A stretch of 64,000 nucleotides of DNA. Origin: WHTX01 sp038255145 (GTDB taxonomy: Bacteria; Actinomycetota; Acidimicrobiia; Acidimicrobiales; CAIXPF01). The notes beneath the pieces were generated by a model. The model saw nothing but the letters and a program-made list of their open reading frames with translations. It was not told the DNA's origin and made no database searches. Of the stretch, positions 7,788 to 15,023 are shown one piece after another (within the stretch, counting starts at the first letter, position 1; the number at the start of each line of letters is the position of its first letter). A program made the position numbers and the translations under genes. The stretch is taken from assembly GCA_038255145.1 (NCBI GenBank), contig JBBSLP010000010.1:41051-105050 (forward strand). The letters are read 5' to 3'.

Positions 7788-8881
7788 CGGAACCCGTGGG
7801 GACCGCCACGGGTCGCCGGCCGGCGGTGCGTGACGACGTGGCCCTCATGGAGGGCTACCACTCGGCCCAGGTCGAGGTGGGGGTGCGCCTCAACACCAAC
7901 GAGTCCCCCTTCGCCCCGCCCGAGAGCTTCGGGGCCGAGGTGGCCGCGCTCCTGGCCGACGTGGACTGGAACCGCTACCCCGACCGTGGGGCCACCGCCC
8001 TGCGCGCCGGCATCGCCGCCCTGCACGGGGTCGACGCCACCCAGGTCTTCGCGGCCAACGGCTCCAACGAGGTGCTGCAGACGCTGCTGCTGGCCTACGC
8101 CGGAGCCGGGCGCACGGTGGCCACGTTCGAGCCCACCTACGCCCTGCACAGCCACATCGCCCACCTGACCGGGGCCACGGTGGTGTCCGGGGAGCGGGGC
8201 GAGGACTTCACCCTGGCCCTCGACGAGGTGGAGCGGGTGCTCGACGCCGCCGACCCGGCCGTCGTGTTCCTGTGCTCGCCCAACAACCCCACGGGCACGG
8301 TGGACAGCCCCGAGCTCGTCGACGCCGTCGTGGCCCGGTGCGCGGCCGAGGGGCGCCTGCTGGTGGTGGACGAGGCCTACGCCCAGTTCGCGCCGTGGTC
8401 GGCCCTGGCGCGCCTCGACGAGGACCTGCCCCTGGTCGTGGTGCGCACCTACTCCAAGACGTGGTCCATGGCCGCAGCCCGCCTGGGCTACTGCGTGGCC
8501 CCCACCTGGGTGGTGGAGGACCTCTTCAAGGTGGTCCTGCCCTACCACCTCGACGTGGTCAAGCAGGCGGCGGGGTTGGCCGCGCTGGCCCACGCCTCGG
8601 AGATGGAGCTCCGGGTGGCCACCATCGTCGAGGAGCGGGGGCGCATCGCCGCCACCCTGGCCGAGCTGCCCGTGCACACCTGGGCCTCGGGCTCGAACTT
8701 CATCCTGTTCCGTCCCCAGCAGCGCGCCGGTCACGACGTGTGGCAGGCCCTGGTCGAACGGTCGGTGCTGGTGCGCGATTGCTCGTCCTGGCCCCGTCTG
8801 GCCGGCTGCCTGCGTGTCACCATCGGGACCCCGGCGGAGAACGACGCCTTCCTGTCCGCCCTCGAGGAGGTCCTGACGTGA
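7784..8881 (+). CDS. hisC: Histidinol-phosphate aminotransferase
   Basis: HisC transfers an amino group from glutamate to imidazole-acetol phosphate. The 365-residue protein is a fold-type I PLP enzyme. It has the substrate-binding LNTNESPF near residue 37, the motif SPNNPTGT near residue 165 and the PLP lysine in TYSKTWSMAAARLGY near residue 226. The ATG overlaps the hisD stop (ATGA). Related aromatic aminotransferases share this fold, but the place inside the his operon settles the role. Confidence 0.95.
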   Translation: MTEPVGTATGRRPAVRDDVALMEGYHSAQVEVGVRLNTNESPFAPPESFGAEVAALLADVDWNRYPDRGATALRAGIAALHGVDATQVFAANGSNEVLQTLLLAYAGAGRTVATFEPTYALHSHIAHLTGATVVSGERGEDFTLALDEVERVLDAADPAVVFLCSPNNPTGTVDSPELVDAVVARCAAEGRLLVVDEAYAQFAPWSALARLDEDLPLVVVRTYSKTWSMAAARLGYCVAPTWVVEDLFKVVLPYHLDVVKQAAGLAALAHASEMELRVATIVEERGRIAATLAELPVHTWASGSNFILFRPQQRAGHDVWQALVERSVLVRDCSSWPRLAGCLRVTIGTPAENDAFLSALEEVLT

Positions 8882-9534
8882 ACGAAGCGCACCCGTCCGA
8901 GTTGTCGGGCCCGTCCGGCGAGCACGGCGGCGAGCTGGTCAAGCTGCGCCGGGGCAGCCGGTCGCGGGCCACCAAGGAGACGACCATCGACGTGGCCGTC
9001 ACCCTCGACGGCAGCGGCCGCTCCGACGTGGTCACGGGCATCCCCTTCTTCGACCACATGCTCGACCAGTTGGCCCGCCACGGGGGCTTCGACCTGGTGG
9101 TCAAGGCCGTGGGCGACCTGGCCGTGGACACCCACCACACCATCGAGGACACCGGCATCAGCCTGGGCCACGCCTTTGCCGACGCCCTGGGCGACAAGGC
9201 CGGGGTGCGTCGCTTCGCCTCGGTGCGGGTGCCCCTCGACGAGGCCCTGAGCGACGTCGTCGTCGACCTGTCCGGTCGTCCCTACCTGCACTACCAGGTC
9301 GACTGCCCGCTCGACCCCGTCATCTGGGGCACGCCACCCTTCGACGCCCAGCTCACCGAGGAGTTCCTGCGGGGCTTCATCACCGCCGCGGGCATCACCA
9401 TGCACGTCACCCTGGTCCGGGGGCGCAACACCCACCACATCGTGGAGGCCACCTTCAAGGGCGTGGCCCGGGCCCTGCGCGACGCCGTGCGGGTCGAGGG
9501 TGGCGCGGTGCCGTCGACGAAGGGCGTGCTGTGA
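8878..9534 (+). CDS. hisB: Imidazoleglycerol-phosphate dehydratase
   Basis: HisB dehydrates imidazoleglycerol phosphate to imidazole-acetol phosphate, using manganese. The 218-residue protein carries the conserved metal-binding motifs FFDHMLDQLARHG and DTHHTIED in the first half, and NTHHIVEATFK with the ending PSTKGVL in the second. It lacks the phosphatase domain of the bifunctional E. coli enzyme. The first 20 residues are a variable extension. The GTG start overlaps the hisC stop (GTGA). The start of a longer open frame in this register lies deep inside hisC and is not used. Confidence 0.95.
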   Translation: MNEAHPSELSGPSGEHGGELVKLRRGSRSRATKETTIDVAVTLDGSGRSDVVTGIPFFDHMLDQLARHGGFDLVVKAVGDLAVDTHHTIEDTGISLGHAFADALGDKAGVRRFASVRVPLDEALSDVVVDLSGRPYLHYQVDCPLDPVIWGTPPFDAQLTEEFLRGFITAAGITMHVTLVRGRNTHHIVEATFKGVARALRDAVRVEGGAVPSTKGVL

Positions 9535-10178
9535 GCCCGACCGCCACGGGCGGGCCCGAGCGGCCCCTGCTGGCCGTGCTCGACTACGGCATCGGCAACC
9601 TGCGCTCGGCCCAGAAGGCCCTCGAGCGCCAAGGGGCCGAGGCCCAGCTGACATCGGATCCCGAGGTCGTGGCCGCCGCTGCCGGCGTGGTCCTGCCCGG
9701 GGTGGGTGCCTTCGGCCGCTGCATGGAGGCCCTGGCCGAGAGCGGCCTCGTCGACCTGGCCCGGGGGGCGGCGGCCAGCGGCCGTCCGTTCCTGGGCATA
9801 TGCATCGGCATGCAGATGCTCTACGACACCTCGGAGGAGTCCCCGGGGGTGGCCGGGCTGGGACTCATCCCCGGCGTGGTCCGCCTGCTTCCCGAGGGGG
9901 TCAAGCGACCCCAGATGCAGTGGAACCAGGTCCACCACGCCACCCCCCACCCCCTGCTGGCCGGCCTGGCCGACCCGGCGTGGATGTACTTCGTGCACTC
10001 CTACGCCCCCGATGACCGGGCCCACGCCATCGCCACGTGCGACTACGGCGGCCCCGTGGTCGCCGCGGTGGCCCGCGACAACGTGTGGGGCACCCAGTTC
10101 CACCCCGAGAAGTCGGGCACCAACGGCCTGGCCCTCCTGGGCAACTTCGTCCGCCACTGCGCCGTGGCCCGGGTGTGA
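9531..10178 (+). CDS. hisH: Imidazole glycerol phosphate synthase, glutaminase subunit
   Basis: HisH releases ammonia from glutamine and passes it to HisF. The 215-residue class I amidotransferase has the oxyanion strand VVLPGVGAFG, the nucleophile elbow GICIGMQ and the catalytic His/Glu pair in TQFHPEKSG. The GTG start overlaps hisB by 4 nt. Its partner hisF is not the next plus-strand gene: hisA follows directly, and hisF comes 1.6 kb later after a minus-strand gene. Confidence 0.95.
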   Translation: MSPTATGGPERPLLAVLDYGIGNLRSAQKALERQGAEAQLTSDPEVVAAAAGVVLPGVGAFGRCMEALAESGLVDLARGAAASGRPFLGICIGMQMLYDTSEESPGVAGLGLIPGVVRLLPEGVKRPQMQWNQVHHATPHPLLAGLADPAWMYFVHSYAPDDRAHAIATCDYGGPVVAAVARDNVWGTQFHPEKSGTNGLALLGNFVRHCAVARV

Positions 10179-10942
10179 GCGCCCCCACCGCCGACGGCGA
10201 GCAGCTGCCCACGCTCGACCTGTACCCGGCCATCGACCTGCGGGACGGGCGCTGCGTGCGCCTCTACCAGGGCGACTACGGCCGCGAGACGGTGTACGGG
10301 GATGACCCCGTGGCCCAGGCGCTGACCTTCGCTCGGGCCGGTGCGCCGTGGATCCACGTCGTCGACCTCGACGCGGCGCGCACGGGGGAGCCCGTCAACC
10401 GCGACGTGGTCGCCGCCATCGCCGCCGCCGTGTCCGTGCCCGTGCAGACCGGTGGCGGGGTGCGCTCGGTGGCTGCGGCCGAGGCCCTGGCCGCGGCGGG
10501 GGTGGCCCGGGTCGTCGTGGGCACCGCGGCCCTGGGCGACCCCGCTCTTCTGGCCGCCATCGCCGAACGGGTGCCGGTGGCGGTGGGCCTCGACGTTCGG
10601 GGCCGCGAGGTGGCCGTGCGGGGCTGGGAGACGGGGTCGGGCCGACAGTTGCTCGACGTGCTGGCCGAGCTGGCCGCCGCTCCCGTGGCCGCCTACGTCG
10701 TCACCCAGATCACCCGGGACGGCACGCTCGAGGGTCCGGACCTCGAACTGCTGGCCGAGGCCATGGCCGCCACCCCCGTGCCCGTGATCGCCTCGGGCGG
10801 GGTCGGGGGTCTGGGCGACATCGGCGTCCTGCGTGAGCTGCGATCCGACGGTCGCCGCCTGGCCGGGGTCATCGTCGGCCGGGCCCTGTACGAGGGCAGC
10901 TTCACCATCGACGCCGCCCTGGCCGCGGCCGGTCAGCTCTAG
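10175..10942 (+). CDS. hisA: ProFAR isomerase
   Basis: HisA opens the ribose of ProFAR by an Amadori rearrangement. The 255-residue beta/alpha barrel has the N-terminal LYPAIDLRDGRCVRLYQGDY, the phosphate site QTGGGVRS and the second acid strand VVTQITRDGT. Both catalytic aspartates (AIDL and ITRD) are present. In many actinobacteria this gene is the dual-function priA, which also serves tryptophan synthesis. Here a separate trpF exists 12 kb away, so a HisA-only role is likely but not proven. The GTG start overlaps hisH by 4 nt. The gene ends 22 bp from a convergent gene. Confidence 0.93.
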   Translation: MSAPTADGEQLPTLDLYPAIDLRDGRCVRLYQGDYGRETVYGDDPVAQALTFARAGAPWIHVVDLDAARTGEPVNRDVVAAIAAAVSVPVQTGGGVRSVAAAEALAAAGVARVVVGTAALGDPALLAAIAERVPVAVGLDVRGREVAVRGWETGSGRQLLDVLAELAAAPVAAYVVTQITRDGTLEGPDLELLAEAMAATPVPVIASGGVGGLGDIGVLRELRSDGRRLAGVIVGRALYEGSFTIDAALAAAGQL

Positions 10943-10964
10943 CTCCCCGACCGGCCGTCGCCGG

Positions 10965-12362
10965 TCAGGCGTCGACGGCCCACCTCGCCGCCGGCCCCGC
11001 CGTACCCGGGGCCGGCGCCGCCTCCTCCGGTCGGGGTGCGGGAGGCGGTGCGGGCACGGGCGTCACCTTGCCCAGGCGGACGAGGGACACGTCCCCAGCC
11101 GCGGAGGCCGCCGCCGCGGCCCAGCTCTCGGTACCGGCATCACCGGTGACGAGCACGATCTGGTGACCGGCGGCCAGGCGGCGGACCGTTTCCAGCAGGG
11201 CGGTGGCCGCGGTGGCGTCCAGGCCGATGAAGGGCTCGTCGAGGACCAGGGGGAAGCGCTCGTGGGTGGAGCCGACGTCGCGCAGCTGCATGACGCGGTC
11301 GACGAGCACGCGGGCCGAGTCGGCCACGGGGCCGACGGCGGTGGCCAGATCCATGCCCAGGTAGGGGATGGCCTGGGTGCGCTGTCGGGCCAGGGCGGCG
11401 ACGGCCCGGCGGTTGGCCAGGGCCCACTCCACCGGGACCCCCTCCGACACGTCGGCGAAGCGGGCCTCGAGAGGTTCGACCTCGGCTGCGGCGGCGAGCA
11501 CGGCGCTGACGGCGCCCTCGTCGGCCAGGGGACCGAGCGAGGCGACCAGCTCGTCATAGGACGAGGCGCCCGCCGCGGCCACGGCCCGGTGTTCCCGCCG
11601 CCGGGCCCGGTGCACCGTGCCGAAGTCGGCCACGGTGACGACGACGGCCACGGCGGCCAGGATCAGCAGGGCCCGGGCCGTCCACCGATCGTCCTCGAGC
11701 AGGCTGTCGACCAGCACCAGGACCACCGCCGCCGCGGCCAGGATCCCGGCCAGGCCCAGGCCCGAGCGCAGGATGCGACCGTGGGCGGCGGCGGCACGAC
11801 CTGAAGCGGTGTGGGCCTCGGTGGCGGCGGCGAAGGCCCGGGCCCGCTCGACGCCGGATCCCGGCCGGCCATCGGTCAGGGCGGCCAGGCGGGCCCGGGC
11901 CGCGGCCAGCTGCTCGGCTGCCGCCCACAGCGGGCCCTGGTCGAGGACGGCGAGGCGGCGGGCCCGGGGGTCGTCATCGGTCCCCGTACCGCTGCCCCGG
12001 TCGATCTGACCACTGTCGAGGCGCAACAGGCGGCTGGCGGTGGCCGGGTCCAGGCCGCTGCGGGCCAGCACGTCGACGCTGGGGGCCACGGCGGCGAACT
12101 GCGGGGTGACGTCGATGCCGGCGTCGATGTCGATGACGCGGTGGGGACCGCCCCGGGGGCGGAAGACGGCCAGGTGGCGACCCAGGTCGTCGACCAGTTC
12201 CAGGTGGGTGCCGGCCGGTCCCGGGCCCAGGCCGTCGATGAGGCCGGTGATGAAGTCCAGGCGGACGGCGGGGTTCTCGTGGGACGCCACGGTCAGCGCC
12301 GGGTTGATGTCGACGGCGAGCACGCCGCCGGGCTCCTCGACCACCAGCCGCTGAAGTTCCAC
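10965..12362 (-). CDS. ATPase-like membrane protein lacking a Walker A motif
   Basis: The 465-residue protein sits on the minus strand between hisA and hisF. Near the C-terminus (about residue 385) it has a strong Walker B and D-loop, FPLVLDEPFIGLD, followed by a switch-like strand IVLVTGD, as in SMC, RecN and YhaN-type ATPases. At the N-terminus, where these proteins have GxxxxGK[ST], it reads LTVASHENPAVRLDFITGL, so the P-loop is gone. Two adjacent membrane segments occur near residues 215-265 (ILAAAAVVLVLVDSLL and LLILAAVAVVVTVADF), flanked by alanine-rich helices. It may be a membrane-bound pseudo-ATPase or a regulatory partner. The GTG at 12362 is the likely start, just after GGGGAGG; the exact start is uncertain. 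Confidence 0.7.
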   Translation of the reverse strand: MELQRLVVEEPGGVLAVDINPALTVASHENPAVRLDFITGLIDGLGPGPAGTHLELVDDLGRHLAVFRPRGGPHRVIDIDAGIDVTPQFAAVAPSVDVLARSGLDPATASRLLRLDSGQIDRGSGTGTDDDPRARRLAVLDQGPLWAAAEQLAAARARLAALTDGRPGSGVERARAFAAATEAHTASGRAAAAHGRILRSGLGLAGILAAAAVVLVLVDSLLEDDRWTARALLILAAVAVVVTVADFGTVHRARRREHRAVAAAGASSYDELVASLGPLADEGAVSAVLAAAAEVEPLEARFADVSEGVPVEWALANRRAVAALARQRTQAIPYLGMDLATAVGPVADSARVLVDRVMQLRDVGSTHERFPLVLDEPFIGLDATAATALLETVRRLAAGHQIVLVTGDAGTESWAAAAASAAGDVSLVRLGKVTPVPAPPPAPRPEEAAPAPGTAGPAARWAVDA

Positions 12363-12503
12363 GTCCTCCCCATCGGTACGGCGGCGGCCGAGGTTAGGCG
12401 GGTGCCGCGTCGTGGTCGGAGTCACCGGGCGGCGGCACGGGCGCGCCGACCGTCCGCTGACCGCCAGCGGAGGCCACGACAGCCCCGCGCTCGCGTCACA
12501 GGG

Positions 12504-13295
12504 GTGCAAACGGTCCGGGTGATCCCCTGTCTCGACGTCGACCGGGGCCGGGTGGTCAAGGGCGTCAACTTCGTGAACCTGCGCGACGCCGGGGACCCCG
12601 TCGAGCTCGCGGCCCGCTACGACGAAGAGGGCGCTGACGAGGTCATCTTCCTCGACATCACCGCCAGCTCCGACGCCCGCGGCACCATCCTGGACGTGGC
12701 CCGGCGCACCGCCGAGCAGGTGTTCATCCCCTTCACCGTCGGTGGTGGCATCCGTAGCGTCGACGACGCCCGGGCCCTGTTGCGGGCCGGGGCCGACAAG
12801 GTGTCGGTGAACACCGCCGCCGTCGACCGTCCCGAGCTCGTGCGCGAGCTGTCGGTCGAGTTCGGCGCCCAGTGCGTGGTCGTGGCCATCGACGCCCGCA
12901 GCTCGGCCACGCCCAGCGGCTCCATCCCCAGCGGCTCCATCCCCAGCGGTTACGAGGTCTTCATCCACGGCGGGCGCACCCCCACCGGGCTCGACGCCGT
13001 GGCCTGGGCCCGGCGGGCCGAGGAGCTCGGCGCCGGCGAGATCCTGCTCACCTCCATGGACCGTGACGGCACCAGGGACGGCTTCGACCTGGGCCTGACC
13101 CGGGCCGTGGCCGACGCCGTGAACGTGGCCGTCATCGCCAGCGGCGGTGTGGGCACCCTCGACCACCTGGTCGACGGCGTGCGCGAGGGCCACGCCGACG
13201 CCGTCCTCGCCGCCTCGATCTTCCACTTCGGCGAGCACACCGTGGGTGAGGCCAAGGCCGTCCTCAGCGCGGCCGGCGTCGTCGTCCGCCGCTGA
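12504..13295 (+). CDS. hisF: Imidazole glycerol phosphate synthase, cyclase subunit
   Basis: HisF joins ammonia from HisH to PRFAR to make imidazole glycerol phosphate and AICAR. The 263-residue barrel has VIPCLDVDRGRVVKG at the start, with the first catalytic Asp, and LLTSMDRDGT with the second. Phosphate sites FTVGGGIRS and VIASGGVG are intact. Between the strand VVVAIDAR and YEVFIHGGRTPTG there is an extra Ser/Pro/Gly/Ile stretch made by a 15-bp tandem repeat. The GTG at 12504 matches the family N-terminus. The gene is split from hisD-A by a minus-strand gene and must have its own promoter. Confidence 0.94.
   Translation: MQTVRVIPCLDVDRGRVVKGVNFVNLRDAGDPVELAARYDEEGADEVIFLDITASSDARGTILDVARRTAEQVFIPFTVGGGIRSVDDARALLRAGADKVSVNTAAVDRPELVRELSVEFGAQCVVVAIDARSSATPSGSIPSGSIPSGYEVFIHGGRTPTGLDAVAWARRAEELGAGEILLTSMDRDGTRDGFDLGLTRAVADAVNVAVIASGGVGTLDHLVDGVREGHADAVLAASIFHFGEHTVGEAKAVLSAAGVVVRR
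12914..12949 (+). repeat. 15-bp in-frame tandem repeat within hisF
   Basis: The unit CAGCGGCTCCATCCC occurs about 2.4 times and encodes Pro-Ser-Gly-Ser-Ile repeats. It lies in a surface loop before the strand YEVFIHGG, where most HisF proteins have only a few residues. Confidence 0.85.
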
Positions 13296-13363
13296 ATCCA
13301 CCGCTCCGCTGCTGTCGACCGGCGCCCCGCTCACCGCCCCTTGATGCGGCACCCTACGCGAGC

Positions 13364-13384
13364 GTCGATTCGACATCGATTCGC
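13364..13384. repeat. Dispersed motif copy 1 (GTCGATTCGACATCGATTCGC)
   Basis: This is the first of four copies of a shared motif found in gaps of this window; the others start at 13812, 23057 and 29824. GTCGATTCGAC contains the inverted repeat GTCGA/TCGAC and is followed by a second CGATTCG. Confidence 0.6.
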
Positions 13385-13457
13385 TGGCGGCGCTGCTGGT
13401 GCCAGTGCGAACGCTTGCGGCGACGGGCCACGTCCCGTTGGCTGGTCGCTCGACCTA

Positions 13458-13500
13458 CCGGGGAAGATCGCGCACCGCCACGGTTGAGGATCTTCCCCGG
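13458..13500. repeat. 12-bp inverted repeat with 19-bp spacer
   Basis: The arms CCGGGGAAGATC and GATCTTCCCCGG are perfectly complementary. As RNA this would form a stable hairpin. No T-run follows on either side, so it is not a simple terminator. Confidence 0.75.
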
Positions 13501-13811
13501 AAGCCACGACGCGGCCGCTCGGCACCGCTCGGCCGGCCCGTGACCACCTGTTGCGCACGCGGCGACGCGCGCCGTGCGGACCACGCCCACTGGTGACGCC
13601 GTGGGCGGGGTGACGTGTGCCGGCCGTGGTGGCACCGGTGGGCCGGACGTCCGCTGGCCTTTCCTGGAAGTTCGTGTACCGCAGCGGTCCACCACCTTCC
13701 ATGGACGACCCCGGCACGGCCCCGTCGCCCTGGTAGCTCGGTACACGGGCCACCGTCAGCGCAGGCGACGACGCCTCTCGTCGACGACCGGCGGACCCGG
13801 GCCGGCTGCGC

Positions 13812-13832
13812 GTCGATTCGACGTCGATTCGC
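13812..13832. repeat. Dispersed motif copy 2 (GTCGATTCGACGTCGATTCGC)
   Basis: This copy differs from copy 1 at a single base. It lies 70 bp before the end of the convergent hydrolase gene. Confidence 0.6.
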
Positions 13833-13901
13833 TCCCCATGGCCGCTGACCGACGGTCGCATGGCCGCCGCAACCGGCCGGTGGCCTCGCCGGACGCCGGT
13901 G

Positions 13902-14528
13902 TCAGGCGGGGCGGGACAGGGCGCCGGCCAGGGCCAGGACCTGGGCGGCGACCTCGTCGCCGTGACCGGCCAGGAAGTGGTCGGCGCCGGCGATGGGGGA
14001 GATGGTGGTGGCCATCCACCCTTCGGTGGCGGCGATGGCCGACTCGGGCTTGCGGTACTGGTCGTTCTCCGGCACCAGCAGCAGCTTGGGTCGAGGATCG
14101 GAAGCGATGGCCCACGCCTCCTCTTCCACCAGGGCCAGCGGGGCCGCCACCAGGATGAACGCTTCGGGAGCGGGGTCGGTCAGCGTCAACGTCATCTCGG
14201 CGCCGAAGGACCAGCCGCACGTCAACAGGGTGCGTCCCTCGGCCAGGCCCGCCGCCGTGGCCACGGCTGCGGCGACGTCACCCCGCTCGCCCCGGCCCTT
14301 GTCGTAGCTGCCGGTGGACGAGCCCACGCCGCGGAAGTTGAAGCGCAGGGCGCCGACGTCCTGGGCGGGCAGGGCGTGGAAGAGCTCGTCGATGAGGCCC
14401 CCGTGCATCGAGCCGCCGTAGGCCGGGTGGGGGTGGACGAGCACGACCAGGGCCCGGGACGCAGCCGGCAGGGCCAACTCGGCCTCGAGGACGGTGCCGT
14501 CGGGGACGTCGATGCGCAGGTCGGTCAC
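13902..14528 (-). CDS. Alpha/beta hydrolase
   Basis: The 208-residue protein has an alpha/beta-hydrolase fold. The strand VVLVHPHPAYGGSM holds the oxyanion region, LRFNFRGVGSSTG follows, and the nucleophile elbow reads GWSFGAEM (Ser near residue 103). The His is in AGADHFLAG near residue 184. The sequence resembles small hydrolases often annotated as dienelactone-hydrolase or CocE-like, but the substrate is unknown. I chose the GTG at 14528 because a TAGGGT hexamer ends 8 nt before it; an upstream GTG at 14552 has no such support. It is divergent from groES. Confidence 0.85.
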   Translation of the reverse strand: MTDLRIDVPDGTVLEAELALPAASRALVVLVHPHPAYGGSMHGGLIDELFHALPAQDVGALRFNFRGVGSSTGSYDKGRGERGDVAAAVATAAGLAEGRTLLTCGWSFGAEMTLTLTDPAPEAFILVAAPLALVEEEAWAIASDPRPKLLLVPENDQYRKPESAIAATEGWMATTISPIAGADHFLAGHGDEVAAQVLALAGALSRPA

Positions 14529-14536
14529 GGCGGGTG

Positions 14537-14542
14537 ACCCTA
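14537..14542 (-). promoter_or_regulatory. Predicted -10 hexamer, alpha/beta hydrolase gene
   Basis: On the minus strand TAGGGT ends 8 nt before the GTG at 14528. Confidence 0.4.
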
Positions 14543-14619
14543 ATCCCGGCACGCCGTCAGCGCTGCGGGGACGCGCTGCCGGACACGCCCCCCATCGGGG
14601 GCGGTGGGCGGCGATGGGC

Positions 14620-14625
14620 TACCTT
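14620..14625 (+). promoter_or_regulatory. Predicted -10 hexamer, groES-like gene
   Basis: TACCTT ends 7 nt before the GTG at 14633. No CIRCE-type heat-shock inverted repeat is visible nearby. Confidence 0.45.
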
Positions 14626-14632
14626 CGGCCGG

Positions 14633-14983
14633 GTGACCACCTCTGCCGGCGCCGTGAACAGCCTCGGTGAGCGCCTGCCCATCAAGATGCTCAACGACCG
14701 CGTCCTCGTGCGCCTCGAGCTGCCCGAGGGCGAGCGCCGCTCGACCGGGGGCATCCTCATCCCCGCCACCGCCCAGATCGGCAAGCGCCTGTCCTGGGCC
14801 GTCGTCGTGGCCGCCGGCCCCAACGTGCGGGCCATGCAGGCCGGGGACAAGGTGTTGTTCAACCCCGAGGATCGCTACGAGGTCGACGTGCGGGGCGAGG
14901 ACTACATCATCCTGCGCGAGCGCGACATCCACGCCCTGGCCGCCGGCCGTCTCGAGGAGAGCGCCCCCGGGCTCTACCTGTGA
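14633..14983 (+). CDS. GroES-family co-chaperonin (Cpn10)
   Basis: Cpn10 caps the GroEL chamber during protein folding. The 116-residue protein has the family start IKMLNDRVLVRLE, a mobile-loop region ending TGGILIP, the strand VVVAAGPNVRAMQAGDKVLF, and the ending EDYIILRERDIHAL. It is about 20 residues longer than E. coli GroES because of tails at both ends (TTSAGAVNSLGERL and AAGRLEESAPGLYL). No groEL lies next to it, which is unusual, so it may be a second, divergent GroES. The GTG start follows a -10-like hexamer by 7 nt. Confidence 0.85.
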   Translation: MTTSAGAVNSLGERLPIKMLNDRVLVRLELPEGERRSTGGILIPATAQIGKRLSWAVVVAAGPNVRAMQAGDKVLFNPEDRYEVDVRGEDYIILRERDIHALAAGRLEESAPGLYL

Positions 14984-14989
14984 CACTGC

Positions 14990-15015
14990 CCGGGTGGGGC
15001 CTCAACCCCACCCGG
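14990..15015. terminator. Bidirectional terminator hairpin, groES / trpE(G)
   Basis: A perfect 10-bp stem, CCGGGTGGGG / CCCCACCCGG, with a 6-nt loop lies between two convergent genes. There is no clear T-run. Confidence 0.7.
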
Positions 15016-15023
15016 TGGAAGCC

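Larger units (their letters stand above)
13296..13901. other. 606-bp gap with dyads, no supported gene
   Basis: The stretch separates the convergent hisF and hydrolase genes. Open frames on both strands here are short and have arginine-rich, shadow-like composition without a family match, so I call none. It holds two copies of the GTCGATTCGAC-NN-CGATTCG motif near its ends and a 12-bp inverted repeat at 13458-13500. It may contain a structured RNA or a decayed gene. Confidence 0.6.

Noticed and set aside
8878..9534. HisB as the bifunctional phosphatase-dehydratase
   Set aside because: Only the dehydratase domain is present (218 residues). There is no HAD phosphatase motif.
10175..10942. Calling hisA as priA
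   Set aside because: PriA also serves tryptophan synthesis where trpF is missing. A full trpF is present in this window, so the narrower name was used. Sequence alone does not exclude dual activity.
13354..13746. A 130-residue minus-strand frame in the gap after hisF
   Set aside because: Arg/Pro/Ser-rich, no motif, no ribosome site, and it runs through the inverted repeat and dispersed motif. Treated as non-coding.
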